Source: Neoceratodus forsteri
Taxonomy: Eukaryota; Chordata; Ceratodontiformes; Ceratodontidae
Direction of reading: 5' to 3'
DNA length: 64,000 bases
Assembly: GCA_016271365.2 (NCBI GenBank)
Contig: CM028132.1
Span: forward strand, 1,185,365,001-1,185,429,000
Below are positions 44,548 to 55,860 of the stretch, piece by piece; position 1 is the stretch's first letter, and each line of letters opens with the position of its first letter. Both the position numbers and the translations under genes were made by a program. The notes under the pieces were generated by a model. The model made no database searches and was not told where the DNA came from. It was given only the letters and a program-made list of their open reading frames with translations.

Positions 44548-44562
44548 ATGGTCATTCTTCTT
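44548..44562. repeat. 15-bp target duplication, right
   Basis: ATGGTCATTCTTCTT, identical to 44062-44076. Confidence 0.9.
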
Positions 44563-44879
44563 TATCTCTCATCAACATTTGACATCATGGAGTTCTCACT
44601 TATCACCTGAGGAATTACAGGAGACTTTCTGGTACATTGTTGTGTAGGTCTGAATCCTTCCTTTAGAGAGGGGTGTGTAGTATGGGGAAAATGTTTCTGC
44701 AGTGTGGCTGCTACTCTGTCTGGTGTCTCTCAAGGCTCAATCATGTCCCACAATGCTGTTCTCAGTGTACATGTTGCCCATAAGGAAGCTAGTGAGATGG
44801 TACCATTTGAATTTTCACTGTTATGCAGATGATATCCAGTTGTTCCTGGTAATCCGTGAGGCGGGTGCATGAGGAAGAG

Positions 44880-45425
44880 TGCCATCCGTAACAGTGACTC
44901 CTTCCTGGCACAATCCCTCAGGGTGATGGGAGGGTAGGGCGACCGGATGAGGCTGTGGGAGAACTGGGCGACAGGATGTCGCTATGCGTACGCACGTGGT
45001 GGGGTGGGAGCAAGCGTGGCGAGCGTGGGCTGGGAGGGGGCAGAGAGGCTGTAGGGGGTGGCACTGTGGTAGCTGGCTGAACTGCGTCGTGGCGTCAGGG
45101 GTTGGTTAGTGGTTGGGGTGGGTGAGGTACCAGGTTTGGGTCTGGGCACTGGTGCGATTTTATTGCGCCCGGCCCGAAACTTTATTTTTTTTACTGCTTT
45201 CACCCACTGACATGCACCCTGCTGGGTTGAGAATCCTTAAGTAGAAGTCGCGGGGGCAAATCCCTATGGGGCGAGGCGTGGAAGCAGCCCCTCACAAAAA
45301 GCAGTAAAAAACTGTCCTGGCACCATTGTTCTGATGCACCGGGGTTGTCAGTGTGCCAAAAATGTTTTCGGCACTCTGAGCGATAATGGTGATCTCCTTT
45401 AGGCATTCGCCGTTATCACATAGAC
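44880..45425. other. GC-rich insert of unknown type in the L2 RT
   Basis: About 0.55 kb separates two halves of the L2 reverse transcriptase. Its composition is much richer in G than the surroundings. It contains an inverted pair, TTTTTTTTACTGCTTT (45185-45200) with AAAAAGCAGTAAAAAAC (45296-45312). No coding domain, pol III box pair or target duplication was recognised. Confidence 0.5.
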
Positions 45426-46399
45426 CCGTTGTTCGTCACCTTTACACCAAACCAGAGTAACTTGGTGACTGTGATTGGTCGATGTTTGTCTGAACTGAGT
45501 GACTGGTTGACTGCTAGCTGGCTGAGCCTTAATCAGAGAAAGATGAAGTTGTCATAAAACCAGTTACTCAGAAAACAGCGATGAAGAGGAATGAAATCAT
45601 TATGCCCTCTGTGGAGGGTAGCTTTCTTAGAGCTGTGGATAGGGCTAAACATCTGTGGATCATGGTGGATAATGAACTGTCACTTAAAGTTCCGATATCA
45701 GCTGTTGTCCACTGTGGGTTTTTCCATATCAGAAATATCATCCAGGTGAAGAAGCCCTGTCTTAAACCTGAGGATCTGTTGACTGGTCATGCTTTTGTGA
45801 CCTCACAACTTGACTACTGTAATGCTCTGTATCCACGGCTTTCTGAAGGTTTGGAGTGCCATGTCCAGCTGGTGCAGAATGCCTTGACCAGGCTGATATT
45901 TGGTCTTAGCACTTTTCAACATATCACGACTGTGCTACGAGTCTGCACTGGCTTCCAGTTAGATGTACCATTTTTAAGATTTGCTTGATGGTCTTTAAGG
46001 CCCTACATGATGTGGGTCCTGGCTGCATTAAAGATTTCCTGTACCCATATGCTCCATATTTCCCCTCTTTACTCTGCTAGGGAGAATTTGTAGGTGGTTC
46101 CCCGAGCCTGCCTTAGATCATCTGGAGATAGGGCATTTACCATGGTGTCATCCCAGTTATGGCACGCTCTACCTTCAGAACACTAAAGTATCTCTTTTGT
46201 TGAGGTTTTTAAGAAATCTTTACAAACCTGACTTTTTACCCTGGCATTTAAGAAGTAGCGTTGAACCTTGTTTTTACTGAGCACTGTGCTGTACACTGAA
46301 GTTTATGGTTAGGATTTCTCTATATTATTATGTTTTTATGTACAGTACTCTGAACCTCTGGGATAGGGCACTTTAAAAATAAAAACTTAACTACAGCAC

Positions 46400-47870
46400 T
46401 TAATGTACTAATCTACAATCAGCTGGAGGCAGATATGGAGTTGTCATCATGGTCAGAAACCCAGTAGACCCCCAAGGGGGTGAGGACACAAAAGGCTCCA
46501 TTCATGGAGTACTGATCAGGTCTACAAAACAAGGCCTCAATCCCTAGGTGCCTGACCCAATGGAAGGTGGAAAAGCTTTATAATTTTTTAGTGGGTCCTA
46601 TACCACATCTTCTCAAGCCACATCTTCTGCCAGTGGCAATAACTACACTCCAGTGATGATCAGTGGCGCTGGCCATATTTCCACTCTTATGCATCTATTG
46701 CATGTGTTTTTTCTTATGCTGGTGTTACTAGTAATGGTGGTTGGAGCTTGATGACTAACTCAATGAAGTTGAAGAGCAGGAAGAAAAAGGGGTCCTCTGA
46801 TCTGGGACTTCTTCAGTGGAACCTTTCTTTGCTGCTCATTTATTTATTTAATTTTTGAAACTTGGTGACTGGAAACATTTACCTGCCACCAAAAATTAAA
46901 AATGCCCTATCCCCTCCATGCTCCGGATATGTTTTTACATTTGAAAAGTAAAATCACTCCTTGGGTAGGTCCTGCCTTTGCTGTTATTGTTTTAAATTCA
47001 TATAGGACATCAGAGACTGACTGAGAGGTGTCGAGGACCAGCTATGGTCATTTCTTCCTCCAGAGGGGTTGACCTCAAGATGCAGATGTTCTGGGGGAAC
47101 CTTCCCTTGGTATGAGAAGTCCCTCTTCTTCGACATCCTGAATGGGAGACAAAGTGTTGAGTCTGATGACAGCTGGTAGCTGCAGAAGTTGATCAATACA
47201 TCAGTGAAGTCTATGCAGGGATAGCCAGGGAGAGTCCTTGTTTCCCCAGTCAAGCAACTCCTAGCCAAATACTTCAACTTACCCAACTTTTCAGAACCTT
47301 CCAAGAAGTGCTTGCTGTGGTTGGTGAGTATATCAAACCACACGGACTGACAGAGATTCCATTTCTTTGCATTATGGCCTGGTCCCAAGAACTTTGGACA
47401 CTCTCTTTTTTAGGTCCATGGTGAACATCTTGTGGTTACAGAGCATGCAGTGTCTGAAGTATAGTTTGGGAGCTGTCTTACTTCTATGCCTCAGTCTGAG
47501 GAAAGTTCTCCAAAAAACTAATACCGATAGCTATTGAAGGACCTGGAACAGTGAAGTTCTAGCAGAGTAGATAGCAGTACAAAGCACTGAAAATGTGAAG
47601 AAAGTCAAAAAATGTGAAAAAATAGCAGCAAAGGCAGCAGCTACCCATGGAGTAACATTACTTTTCTAGTTGAAAGACAGATCTGGAACATGGATGGGGG
47701 AGATGGCATTTTTTAATTTTTGGTGGCTGGTAACTGTTTCCATTTTGTGACATTGGAGTGGCTTGAAAAAATTGCTGTGCTGTCTTGATTAGCATTTACC
47801 ACTAAAAAAGAAATTAATTTGAAAATGCAAAGGGAGGGAATAACATGCACAAGGTAGGAGTCAGAGGAAG
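46400..47870. other. no recognised feature; one unrecognised open frame
   Basis: A 134-codon minus-strand open frame at 46984-47388 has no motif that I recognise. It may be a decayed element. The rest shows nothing. Confidence 0.4.
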
Positions 47871-47879
47871 GGAAGGTGG

Positions 47880-50506
47880 AGGCATTAAGGGGTCAGTTAC
47901 AGTCCAATAGGGGGAGAAAGGTGAGGCTGGGGTGGTTTACAGACCACCCAATCAGGATGAGGAGAGGGACAGGGAATTGAGCTCACAAATATTGGAAGCT
48001 GCAGGGAAAGAAGAGGTAATAATTGTGGGGGACTTCAACCTGCCTAAGATGGACTGGAGTGTACCATCTCCAACATGTGCTAGGAGTCAGGTGATCCTGG
48101 AAGGACTGCAGAATGGGTTCTTCACTCAGGGTGTTACAGAATCAACAAGAGCAGAGGCAATTCTTGATCTGGAGCTCAGAAATAGGGAGCATGTATAGGA
48201 AATAATGGTCAGGGAGCTCTTGTGTGGGAGTGACCATTGCACAGTGTGGTTCCAGTTGGATATGGGCAGAGAAAGCATCTTGACTAAGACCAAAATGCTG
48301 GATTTTAGGAGGGTAGACTTCAGGAAGATGGGCAAAGTACTAAGGGGCCACCTAGCAGGCATCAGAGCAGATATGGGGTGGAACAATGGTGATTCATCAT
48401 TAAGGAAGGAATACTGGGTGCCACAGAGGCGTGCTTTAGGCTTAGGGGGAAGAACACAAGGGCCAAAGTGCCCATTTGGTTTAGTTCTTGGGTCGCCCAG
48501 GCAGTAAAGGAAAAGAGGTTAGCCTATAGAAAATTCAGGAAGACCAAGAGAGAGGTGGATTGGGAAAATTACCTAAGGTTGGCTAGTGAGTCCAGTAAGG
48601 AAGTCCAGTGAGCTAAGGCACAGAAGGAGCTGCAGATAGCTTAAGGAATTAAGAAGGGGAAGAAGGCCTTCTTTCACTATATAAGTGAGAAAAGTGACAA
48701 GAATGATGGGATTGTTAGGCTTAAAAAAGGAGAGGAGTGGGTGGAGGATATTGGGAGGAAAAGCAGAGATACTAAATGAACACTTCTATTCCATCTTCAC
48801 CAGGGAGAAGAATGGACCAGTGTCTTCAGGAGGAAGAAGAGGAGTAGGGGAAAGGAAACATAGATGTAGTGATAAAGGAGGAATAAAGTGAGGGAGGGGC
48901 TGCTAGCATTGAAGGTGGACAAATCACCAGGCCCAGACACAGTACATCCAAGGGTATTAAGGGAACTGGCTGAGGACCTGGCAGGGCCACTGGAAGGCCT
49001 ATTTAATAGTTCACTAGAGTCAAACATGATACCACAGGACTGGAGAACAGCACATGTGGTGCCCCTCCTCAAAAGCGGTCCCAAGGATGATCCAGAGAAT
49101 TACAGACTAGTCAGTCTGACCTCAGTCGTGTGCAAGCTCATGGAGACCATACCTACAGAAATGTTGGTGGACTATCTAGAGGAGCATGGTCTCCAGGATG
49201 TGAGGCAGCATGGGTTCAATGGGGGGGATCATGTCAAACAAATCTGATTGACTTCTTTGACTGGGTCACTAAAACAGTAGACAGGATCCAAATGGTAGAC
49301 ATCCTTTATCTGGATTTCAGCAAGGCCTTTAACTCTGTGCCCCACAAATGATTGATCAGGAAGTTGGCAGATCTCGGGGCTGTACATAAGATATCCGGAT
49401 GGGTGAAAAACTGGCTGAGGGACAGAACCCAGAGGATGGTTGTAGGGGGAGAGTTATCAGGCACCAGAGAGGTCACCAGTGGGGTCCTGCAGGGCATGGT
49501 GCTGGGGCTGGTGTTGTTCAATGTCTTCATTAATGACATTGGGGATGCCATTAAGGGCAAAATATGCCTATTCAGGGATGACACCAAGCTCTGCAGGAGA
49601 GTGGACACAGCTGAAGGGATACAGGACCTAAAGAATGATCTGGAAAAACTGGGGAGTTGGTCCAGGATCTGGCAGCTTGGCTTCAATACCAAGAAATGCA
49701 AAGTTATGCACATTCGAGCCAAGACTCCCAGGATGGAGTACTACCTGGGTGGAGTCCGAGTATCTGCATCAGAGGAGGAGAAGAACCTAAGAGTGATGAT
49801 CATTAGTGACCTGAAACATTCCACGCAGTGCAAGAAAGCAGCAGCAAGGGCAAACAAGATGCTGGAATGCATAGCTAGGAGGGTCAGTGGTAGGAGAGAG
49901 GAGGTTATACTACCCTTGTACAGGTCACTGGTGAGGCCACATCTAGTGTATGGAGTTCAGTACTGGTGTCCACACCTCAAAAAGGACATTAACCTGCTGG
50001 AGAAGGTCCAGAGCAGGGCTACAAAGATGATAGCGGGCCATCAGGGTAAGGCATACGAGGACAGGTTGAAGGCACTGAACATGTACTCCCTGGAGGAAAG
50101 GGGAGAGAGAAAGAGCGGACATGATTGGGACCTTCAAGTACTTGAAAGGGATAAATATGGTGGATAAGGAGGGTCTCTTTAAGATGAGAGGCAATGATAA
50201 CATGAGGGGGCACAGTCTTAAGCTGGGGGGGGGAGGTTTAGGAAGGAGACCAATAAGCATTTCTTCACAGAGAGGGTGGGGGCACTTGGAATGCGCTGCC
50301 AGAAGAGGTGGTCTTGTTGAAGACAGTGGGTAGCTTCAAGAGAGGCTGGGATAGGCATAGGGGGAAGGTAAGGATCATGGGTAGGGAGGATGGGAGGAGT
50401 GGGGGGGAGCAGGGACAGTAGCTCCAGCTGTGGACCCTGCAATATGAGCAGACTAGATAGACCAAATGGTCTTCTTCTGCTGGCTTCTTCATATGTTCAT
50501 ATGTAA
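47880..50506 (+). mobile_element. CR1-like LINE, 5'-truncated, ORF2 largely readable
   Basis: A plus-strand CR1-like ORF2. 47932-48198 gives MVYRPPNQDEERDRELS and VIIVGDFNLPKMDW. 48205-48507 gives CGSDHCTVWF. 48888-49247 gives LKVDKSPGPDTVHPRVLRE and NYRLVSLTSVVCKL. 49130-49351 gives FDWVTKTVDR and ILYLDFSKAFNSVPH. The 271-codon frame 49352-50167 runs from the RT palm to the C-terminus. The catalytic block reads ICLFRDDTKLC, with Arg replacing Ala in FADD, and PQG is changed to LQG. The tail TTCATATGTTCATATGT ends at about 50506. It is disabled but relatively intact. Confidence 0.88.
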
Positions 50507-50974
50507 TTGCCATTGCCTTCCAGATGAAGCACAGTAGTGCAAGTGGTTGGCATGGTAAGAGTACACTCTGTCAACACAGCATGTGAGACACTCCTGACTG
50601 CATGAGTGTCTCACAAGCAGCCTAGTTAGTGATTGCAATTGGCTGAAGTAATTAAGATTTATAATTAGTTAAAAAGGGACACAATTAATATGTGTATGTG
50701 GTGGGGTGTCCATTAAATCAGAGTGTTCATTAAAGGGCTACTAGACATCTTCCAGAGGACTGAACTGATCCTCATGCTCACCTATAGCACTAACATTAAC
50801 GGTTGTGCCCATACATCAGGAAATCAAATGGGGGGCACATAAAAACATATGTAATTAGGAAAGACAGAAGATGAATGGTACATGAGATTCTTCCCTCACC
50901 AGCTTAGCGGGCCTAACCATGTATTCCCTTTTGCTCTACATACTTATCTAGCTTAATTTAAAGACATGGACAGG
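50507..50974. other. no recognised feature
   Basis: Short AT-rich stretch with no recognised repeat. Confidence 0.4.
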
Positions 50975-51140
50975 GCCTTCTAGATGGCCTTGTGGTAAAA
51001 ATGCTCACTTTCTACTCAGGGAACTGTAGGTTCTTGTCCTACGTAGAGGTGCATGAGGTATCCCTGAGACACTCACTCTGCCATGGTGAGGGTTCTCTGC
51101 ACTCCCCACAGAACAGCTGCCCTCTAGTGGTCCAAGGTGA
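50975..51140 (+). mobile_element. tRNA-derived SINE-like repeat
   Basis: The A-box-like TGGCCTTGTGG (50985-50995) and B-box-like GGTTCTTGTCC (51029-51039) are 44 nt apart, the same spacing as at 20024-20078. The 3' end is not defined; a tandem array follows. Confidence 0.5.
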
Positions 51141-51142
51141 TG

Positions 51143-51505
51143 GGAGTCTTTAGCGCTTACTATGCCTCTTTGAATTGCTATGCAATGTCTTTAGTGCTTA
51201 CTCTGCCTTTCTGTGTTGCTATGTAATGTCTGCAGCACTTACTATGTTCTCTGTGTTACTGTGCAATGCCTTTAGCACTTACTGTGCCTTTCTGTTGCTA
51301 CACAATGTCTTTAAAGCTGACTATGCCTCTTCAGGGTGCTATGCAGTGTCTTTAGTGCTTACATTACCTCTCCAGGTTGCTATGCAGTGTCTTTAGTGCT
51401 TATGGTACCTTTTCAGCTTGCTATGCAGTGTCTTTAGTGCTTACGGTACCTCTCTGGGTTGCTGTGCAATGTCTCTAGTGCTTACTGTGCCTCTGTGGGT
51501 TGCAG
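51143..51505. repeat. ~40-bp tandem array, about nine units
   Basis: Units contain TGCTATGCARTGTCTTTAGT, then GCTTACNNTRCCTCT. Units toward the right end are more alike. Open frames across it are artefacts of the repeat. Confidence 0.8.
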
Positions 51506-51759
51506 AGGATAATTTTGTGTGCCAAGAGGACACCCCCTCCCTGGTATCAGTCCCTGACATTGCTGATCTGAAGCCTGGTCTTTCACCCTCCCTGTGTGGT
51601 AGGCAATAAGTTGTGGGTGGCCCTGCCCCCTACCATGTCATTCTGAGCCCGCACTCCCCAGAAGCAGTACCACATCAAGCTCAAATGGTGTGGGACACAT
51701 GTTACAGAAGGAAAATACTTTCATGAAAAACTAATTTCTGGCTTTGCTGATGTTTTGGC
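51506..51759. other. no recognised feature
   Basis: The gypsy RT may begin within the last part. Nothing else was recognised. Confidence 0.4.
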
Positions 51760-52800
51760 ATTTGACACAACAGTGAACCATTGTATACTACCTGAGACAT
51801 AGCCACTATCAAATGTCGAGAACATGTTTGCCACACTGACAGGGGGGGGAAGTTCTTCAGCAGGTTGGATTTATCCTTTGCATGACAGCAGTTGGAACTG
51901 CAACCGGAGCCAGGGCCCTTTGCCATCATTAATACCCACAAGGGACTTTACCGATGTTGTCACTTGACTTATGTAATGTCAATGGCGCCACCAATTTTCC
52001 AGCACACAGTGACCAAATACTGCATGAGTTGGACCATGTAGTCTGCTTTATGGATGATATCTTGGTAACAGCACCCACAGTGGAAGAGCATCTGACAGTC
52101 CTGGACGAGACCATGTCCAGACAGCAGTGGTATGAAATAAGAGTGAATCTATCCAAATGTCAGTTACTACAGGGTTATGTTGAGTACCTGGGCTATTGGA
52201 TTGACATCCAGGGTCTGCACCCAACCGAGAACAAAGTGGAAGCAATAGTTAATGCATCAGCGCCAACAAATGTGATTGTGTTAAGGCCATTCTTGGGTCT
52301 GTTGAACTATTATGGATGTTTCCTGGTGAACTTGTCCAGATTATTGCAACCACTACATGACTTGCTACAAAAAGAAGCAAAACTGAATTGGTCATAGCAG
52401 TGTGAAGCAGTATACCAGTCTTGCAAGCAATGACTTCTGAACAGCAAGTGGCTAGCGCAAAACCTCAGAAATTAGTGTGCAAGGCATTCCCATATGGGGT
52501 ACAGACAGTAATCTCTCATGTGTTACTTTAATGGGAGGGACACAAATTGCTTTTACATCAAGGACCCTGTCTCTAAGTGAAAGAAATTATGTTCAGATCA
52601 AGAAGGAAGAACTGAGCATAATCTTGGGGGATCAAGAAGTTTCATAAGTACTTGCATAGCTTGAAATACAGTCTGCTAACAGATCACAAGCCTCTACTAG
52701 CCATTCTGGAGCCAAAGGCAGTGACACAAACACTCACAGCACTGAGGATGCAGGGGTGCACCTTGAGTCTGTTGGTTTATGACTAGGACATTGAATATGT
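51760..52800 (+). pseudogene. Ty3/gypsy reverse transcriptase and RNase H, second lineage
   Basis: A plus-strand pol fragment differs from the gypsy at 41-42 kb. ENMFATLTGGGKFF and LDLSFA are near 51815-51885, then INTHKGLYR and MAPPIFQHTVTKY. The catalytic block is CFMDDILVTAPT (about 52045-52080). VEYLGYWIDIQGLHP and FLGLLNYYGCFLVNLS follow to 52397. RNase H continues in broken frames: ALTSRTLSLSERNY-like at about 52545-52590, and LLTDHKPLLAILEPKA at about 52673-52720. It breaks off near 52800 beside a hAT-like MITE. No LTR was found. Confidence 0.85.
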
Positions 52801-52833
52801 GTAAAAATATTTGGAAAAACAGCCCACTCACTA

Positions 52834-52841
52834 CATAGATA
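52834..52841. repeat. 8-bp target duplication, left
   Basis: CATAGATA, identical to 52999-53006. Confidence 0.8.
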
Positions 52842-52998
52842 CAGGGGCATAGCTAGAAGGGTGAAAGGGGTGCAGTCGCACCCGGGCCCACGAGGTTTGA
52901 GGTGCCCAAATCATAATTTTGATGTTTATTCAAAACCAGGGGGGGCCCTATAACCATACCCTTGCACCCAGGCCCTCTGGGAATTTGCTACGACACTG
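52842..52998. mobile_element. 157-bp non-autonomous hAT-like MITE
   Basis: The ends CAGGGGCATAGC and GCTACGACACTG are inverted repeats matching at 9 of 12 positions, and CAGNGNCRTAGC is a typical hAT terminus. A perfect 8-bp duplication (CATAGATA) flanks it, the length hAT transposases make. It has no coding capacity and interrupts or abuts the gypsy remnant. Confidence 0.8.
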
Positions 52999-53006
52999 CA
53001 TAGATA
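52999..53006. repeat. 8-bp target duplication, right
   Basis: CATAGATA, identical to 52834-52841. Confidence 0.8.
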
Positions 53007-54762
53007 GTAATTAAAATAATTGATTTTAGTCACATACAGACAACACCAGATAAATAGCCAACATTTCAGAGAAAAATATTCTCCTCCCTCAGAGAAACTG
53101 CTATTAAATCTGTAAAAATCATATAGCATATAAAATAAAACTATTACATGAATATGTACTTTGCAAGACAAAATAAATAGGCAGCAGTGAATATATTAGC
53201 AAATTTATACATATAAACTCATTAATGTGACAAATCACAAAGAGTTTTAATTTAAACATCAGAATACTCATTTTCTGTTTCATTCTGCAGAAGATACAAA
53301 GCATCTTTGAGTTCTAAATTTATGCCACTCACTTATTCGTAACAAAATCTCACAGTTTTCCACTGCATCGTTTTTAAACATCTAGATACATCAATTAAAT
53401 GTTCCAGGTTGCTTCTCATTCCAAGGAAAATTTGCTGATTTACAGGCAAGCAAAAGAAATATTAAAGCAAATTTGAGCTGGAACCCTTGAAGGAAACAAG
53501 AGATTCAAATGCATATGAAAAAGACAATATCACACAGTGACTCCATATGTCAGCTATCCACATTTTTCAGTCACCACCACAGAAATCCAAAGATGCATGG
53601 GATGTCTGAAGTCTTGAACCATCACTCTCTCCCCAGGATGGACTATCCAAACTAGCTTTGTGGATCTGTCATGACCCCTCTGCTGTTGCAGTTGATGTTT
53701 TGATATGGTATTGGCCAAATACAGCTTGAGTAACGCAAAACAGGAACGGGGTCGACATTTGAGGAATAGTTCAGCAGGTGTTTATTCTGTGATGGTGTCA
53801 GAAGTGGTGGCAGTCTGTAAGGGCACTGCCACAAGGCAGAGCTGTGGACTATTTGTGACAGGAGGCAAGATCATAGTCCAGAAATCGGGCTGGATGGGGA
53901 AGGTGTGGGGAGAAAATATGAGGGAAAAAAGGTTCTGTATTAAGCATGGTTATTAAAATCAGATTAGCTCTAAAGATGGACTCTCATACTATTTTAAGCT
54001 TTTATCAAAATAATTAATACATTTCCCAATAGCTTTCAATGTGTCTGATATACTACCCTTCCCATAAGTGCTAATTATTGGAGATACAGTACTTGTGTTG
54101 AAAGAGAAACTTTGTACTATACTGAAAAAAGAACTACTAGGTTTGTACCAATTATGTTTTAGCATTAGTTTTTTCTATTTTTTTCCCGTTGGTCTAATAA
54201 ATATTGCAAATAATACAGTACTTATTTCATTGACTCTTTTAAACTGTATGTGACTCTTCCCTGCTGACCTTACACAACTGCTATTTGTGGCATCACAGTC
54301 TTTTGTCATGGTGAGTCCTACGATGTCATAAACCAAACCACTGTGAGGTAAATAGGGGAGAGGTAAATGCTTTTTATACAGAGTTTTTGGATAGACTGCC
54401 AAGATGTGCTGTAAACCTTGGAAAGGAGCACTGGGAATGAAAAAAGTATTATCTAGTAAAGTGTAAAAGCTGAAACATCATATCTATGAAAATACATGTT
54501 GAAGTATAGAGTTGCTCTTTAAACTACAGCTTCCTTCATCACAACCACCATAACTCCTACTGCTTGGGCTTACACTGAAATCACAATCCTGGTCTTCGTG
54601 GCATCACAGTCATTCCCATGCCAACACACAGGGTTCACCCTTATCAGCGTGATAACCATTTTGTCAACACTGATATGGGCACAGGCAATATGCCTCCTGG
54701 CTTCGCAGTGCCAGGCATTGCGGCTCCCTGGAGGCACAGCTCCAAAGCGCTGGGCAGGAAAC
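53007..54762. other. no recognised feature
   Basis: AT-rich, apparently single-copy sequence with short open frames only. GTGGCATCACAGTC occurs at about 54287 and 54598. This is one of the longest stretches without a recognised element, so it is a candidate for host non-coding DNA. Confidence 0.4.
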
Positions 54763-55574
54763 ATTCATACGAACATATGAATCTGCCAGCAAAAACAGGT
54801 CTCATGGTCTATCAAGTCTGCTTGAGTGAGCAGCTAGCACCCCTTGATTGCAGCTCGCGCCCACCCACCCCTCCCCTCTCACCTCCAGGAAGTTCTCAGC
54901 ACTACTTACCCAGACCCTCCCCCATGCCCTGTGCCATACTCTTTTAAAACTACCCACCATGTTACATGAAATCACCCCCTCTGGTAGGGTGTTCCATTTC
55001 AACACCACCCTTTCTGTGAAGTAGTGTCTCCTCATCTCTCTCCTAAATCTGCCCCCCTCTAATCTTAGCCCATGTCCTCTCATGTTCTTCCTCAGCTTAA
55101 ATAACCCATCAGCGCTAGATTTGTTAATCCCTTCAAGTACTCGAATGTTTCAATCATATCCCCCCATCCCTCCTCTCCTCCAAGGTGAACAAACTCAGAT
55201 CCCTTAGCCTGTCCTCATAGGTTTTGCCTTCCATCTTCCGTATCATTTTTGTCACCCTACACTGTACCCCCTCTAGCAGTCTAATATCCCTCTTCAGATA
55301 TGGATGCCAGTACTGCACGCATTACTCTAACTGCGGCCTTACCAAGGATTTGTAGAGGGGCATGATCACTTCCCTATACCTGGATGAGAATCCCCTTGCA
55401 ATACACCCCAGCATCCTGTTAGCCTTAGCTGCAGCTTTCCTGCATTGAGTAGAGTTGTTCATGCTCTCCGTTACCATCACCCCTAAGTCCTTCTCTTCCT
55501 TGGTGACCCCAGCCTCAACCCCTGACCAATATTCCCTCCTTGGGTTCTTGGCCCTCAACATCTCCAAATGCATA

Positions 55575-55860
55575 AGCACATGCCCAGTATTACACCTCCA
55601 CTTTCAGAGCCCTTTTAAAGTACTTTTCAGCCCTCGTTTCAGAAAAGGAACTAGTTTTCTGAGTTCAGCATCCTTTCTAGTATCTGGAAATCTATTTAGC
55701 TGACATCGGATACAATATTGCAGTTACAAGCATTGGGACTGGTACAGGGAAATGCTGCATTTGTGAGCAACAGGGGATCCTGGAGGGTCTGGCAAGACTC
55801 TCTCCAGGATTGATGTGAGCACTGTGCTGCAATTACATGGCAGCATACAATGGGTAACTG
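55575..55860. other. unknown sequence replacing the RT catalytic region
   Basis: CR1 similarity stops at about 55575 and resumes at about 55860, and the catalytic FADD block is missing between. The intervening ~285 bp match no repeat recognised here. It could be an insertion with deletion, or a gene-conversion patch. Confidence 0.5.

Larger units (their letters stand above)
43690..46390 (+). mobile_element. L2 LINE (RT and C-terminus), with two insertions
   Basis: The RT of an L2-clade LINE begins near 43780 with VIVIQLLKKL, NYIPISPLPPF and EKIIEKVFAPQLEAH. After the SINE at 44077-44547 it resumes with STFDIMEFSL. GVSQGSIMS and the catalytic FHCYADDIQLFLV are near 44800-44850. After a GC-rich insert it resumes near 45460 with LSDWLTASWLSLNQRKM. 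45581-45988 gives GHAFVTSQLDYCNALYPRL and VQNALTRLIFG, classic L2. The 3' end is near 46390. Stops and frameshifts disable it. YADD is intact. Confidence 0.8.

Noticed and set aside
46984..47388. 134-codon minus-strand frame as a host exon or DIRS-type protein
   Set aside because: No tyrosine recombinase, RT or other motif could be seen, and no splice-site pattern supports an exon. It is left as unrecognised.
51175..51609. Repetitive Cys/Leu-rich plus-strand frames
   Set aside because: They arise from the ~40-bp tandem array at 51143-51505.
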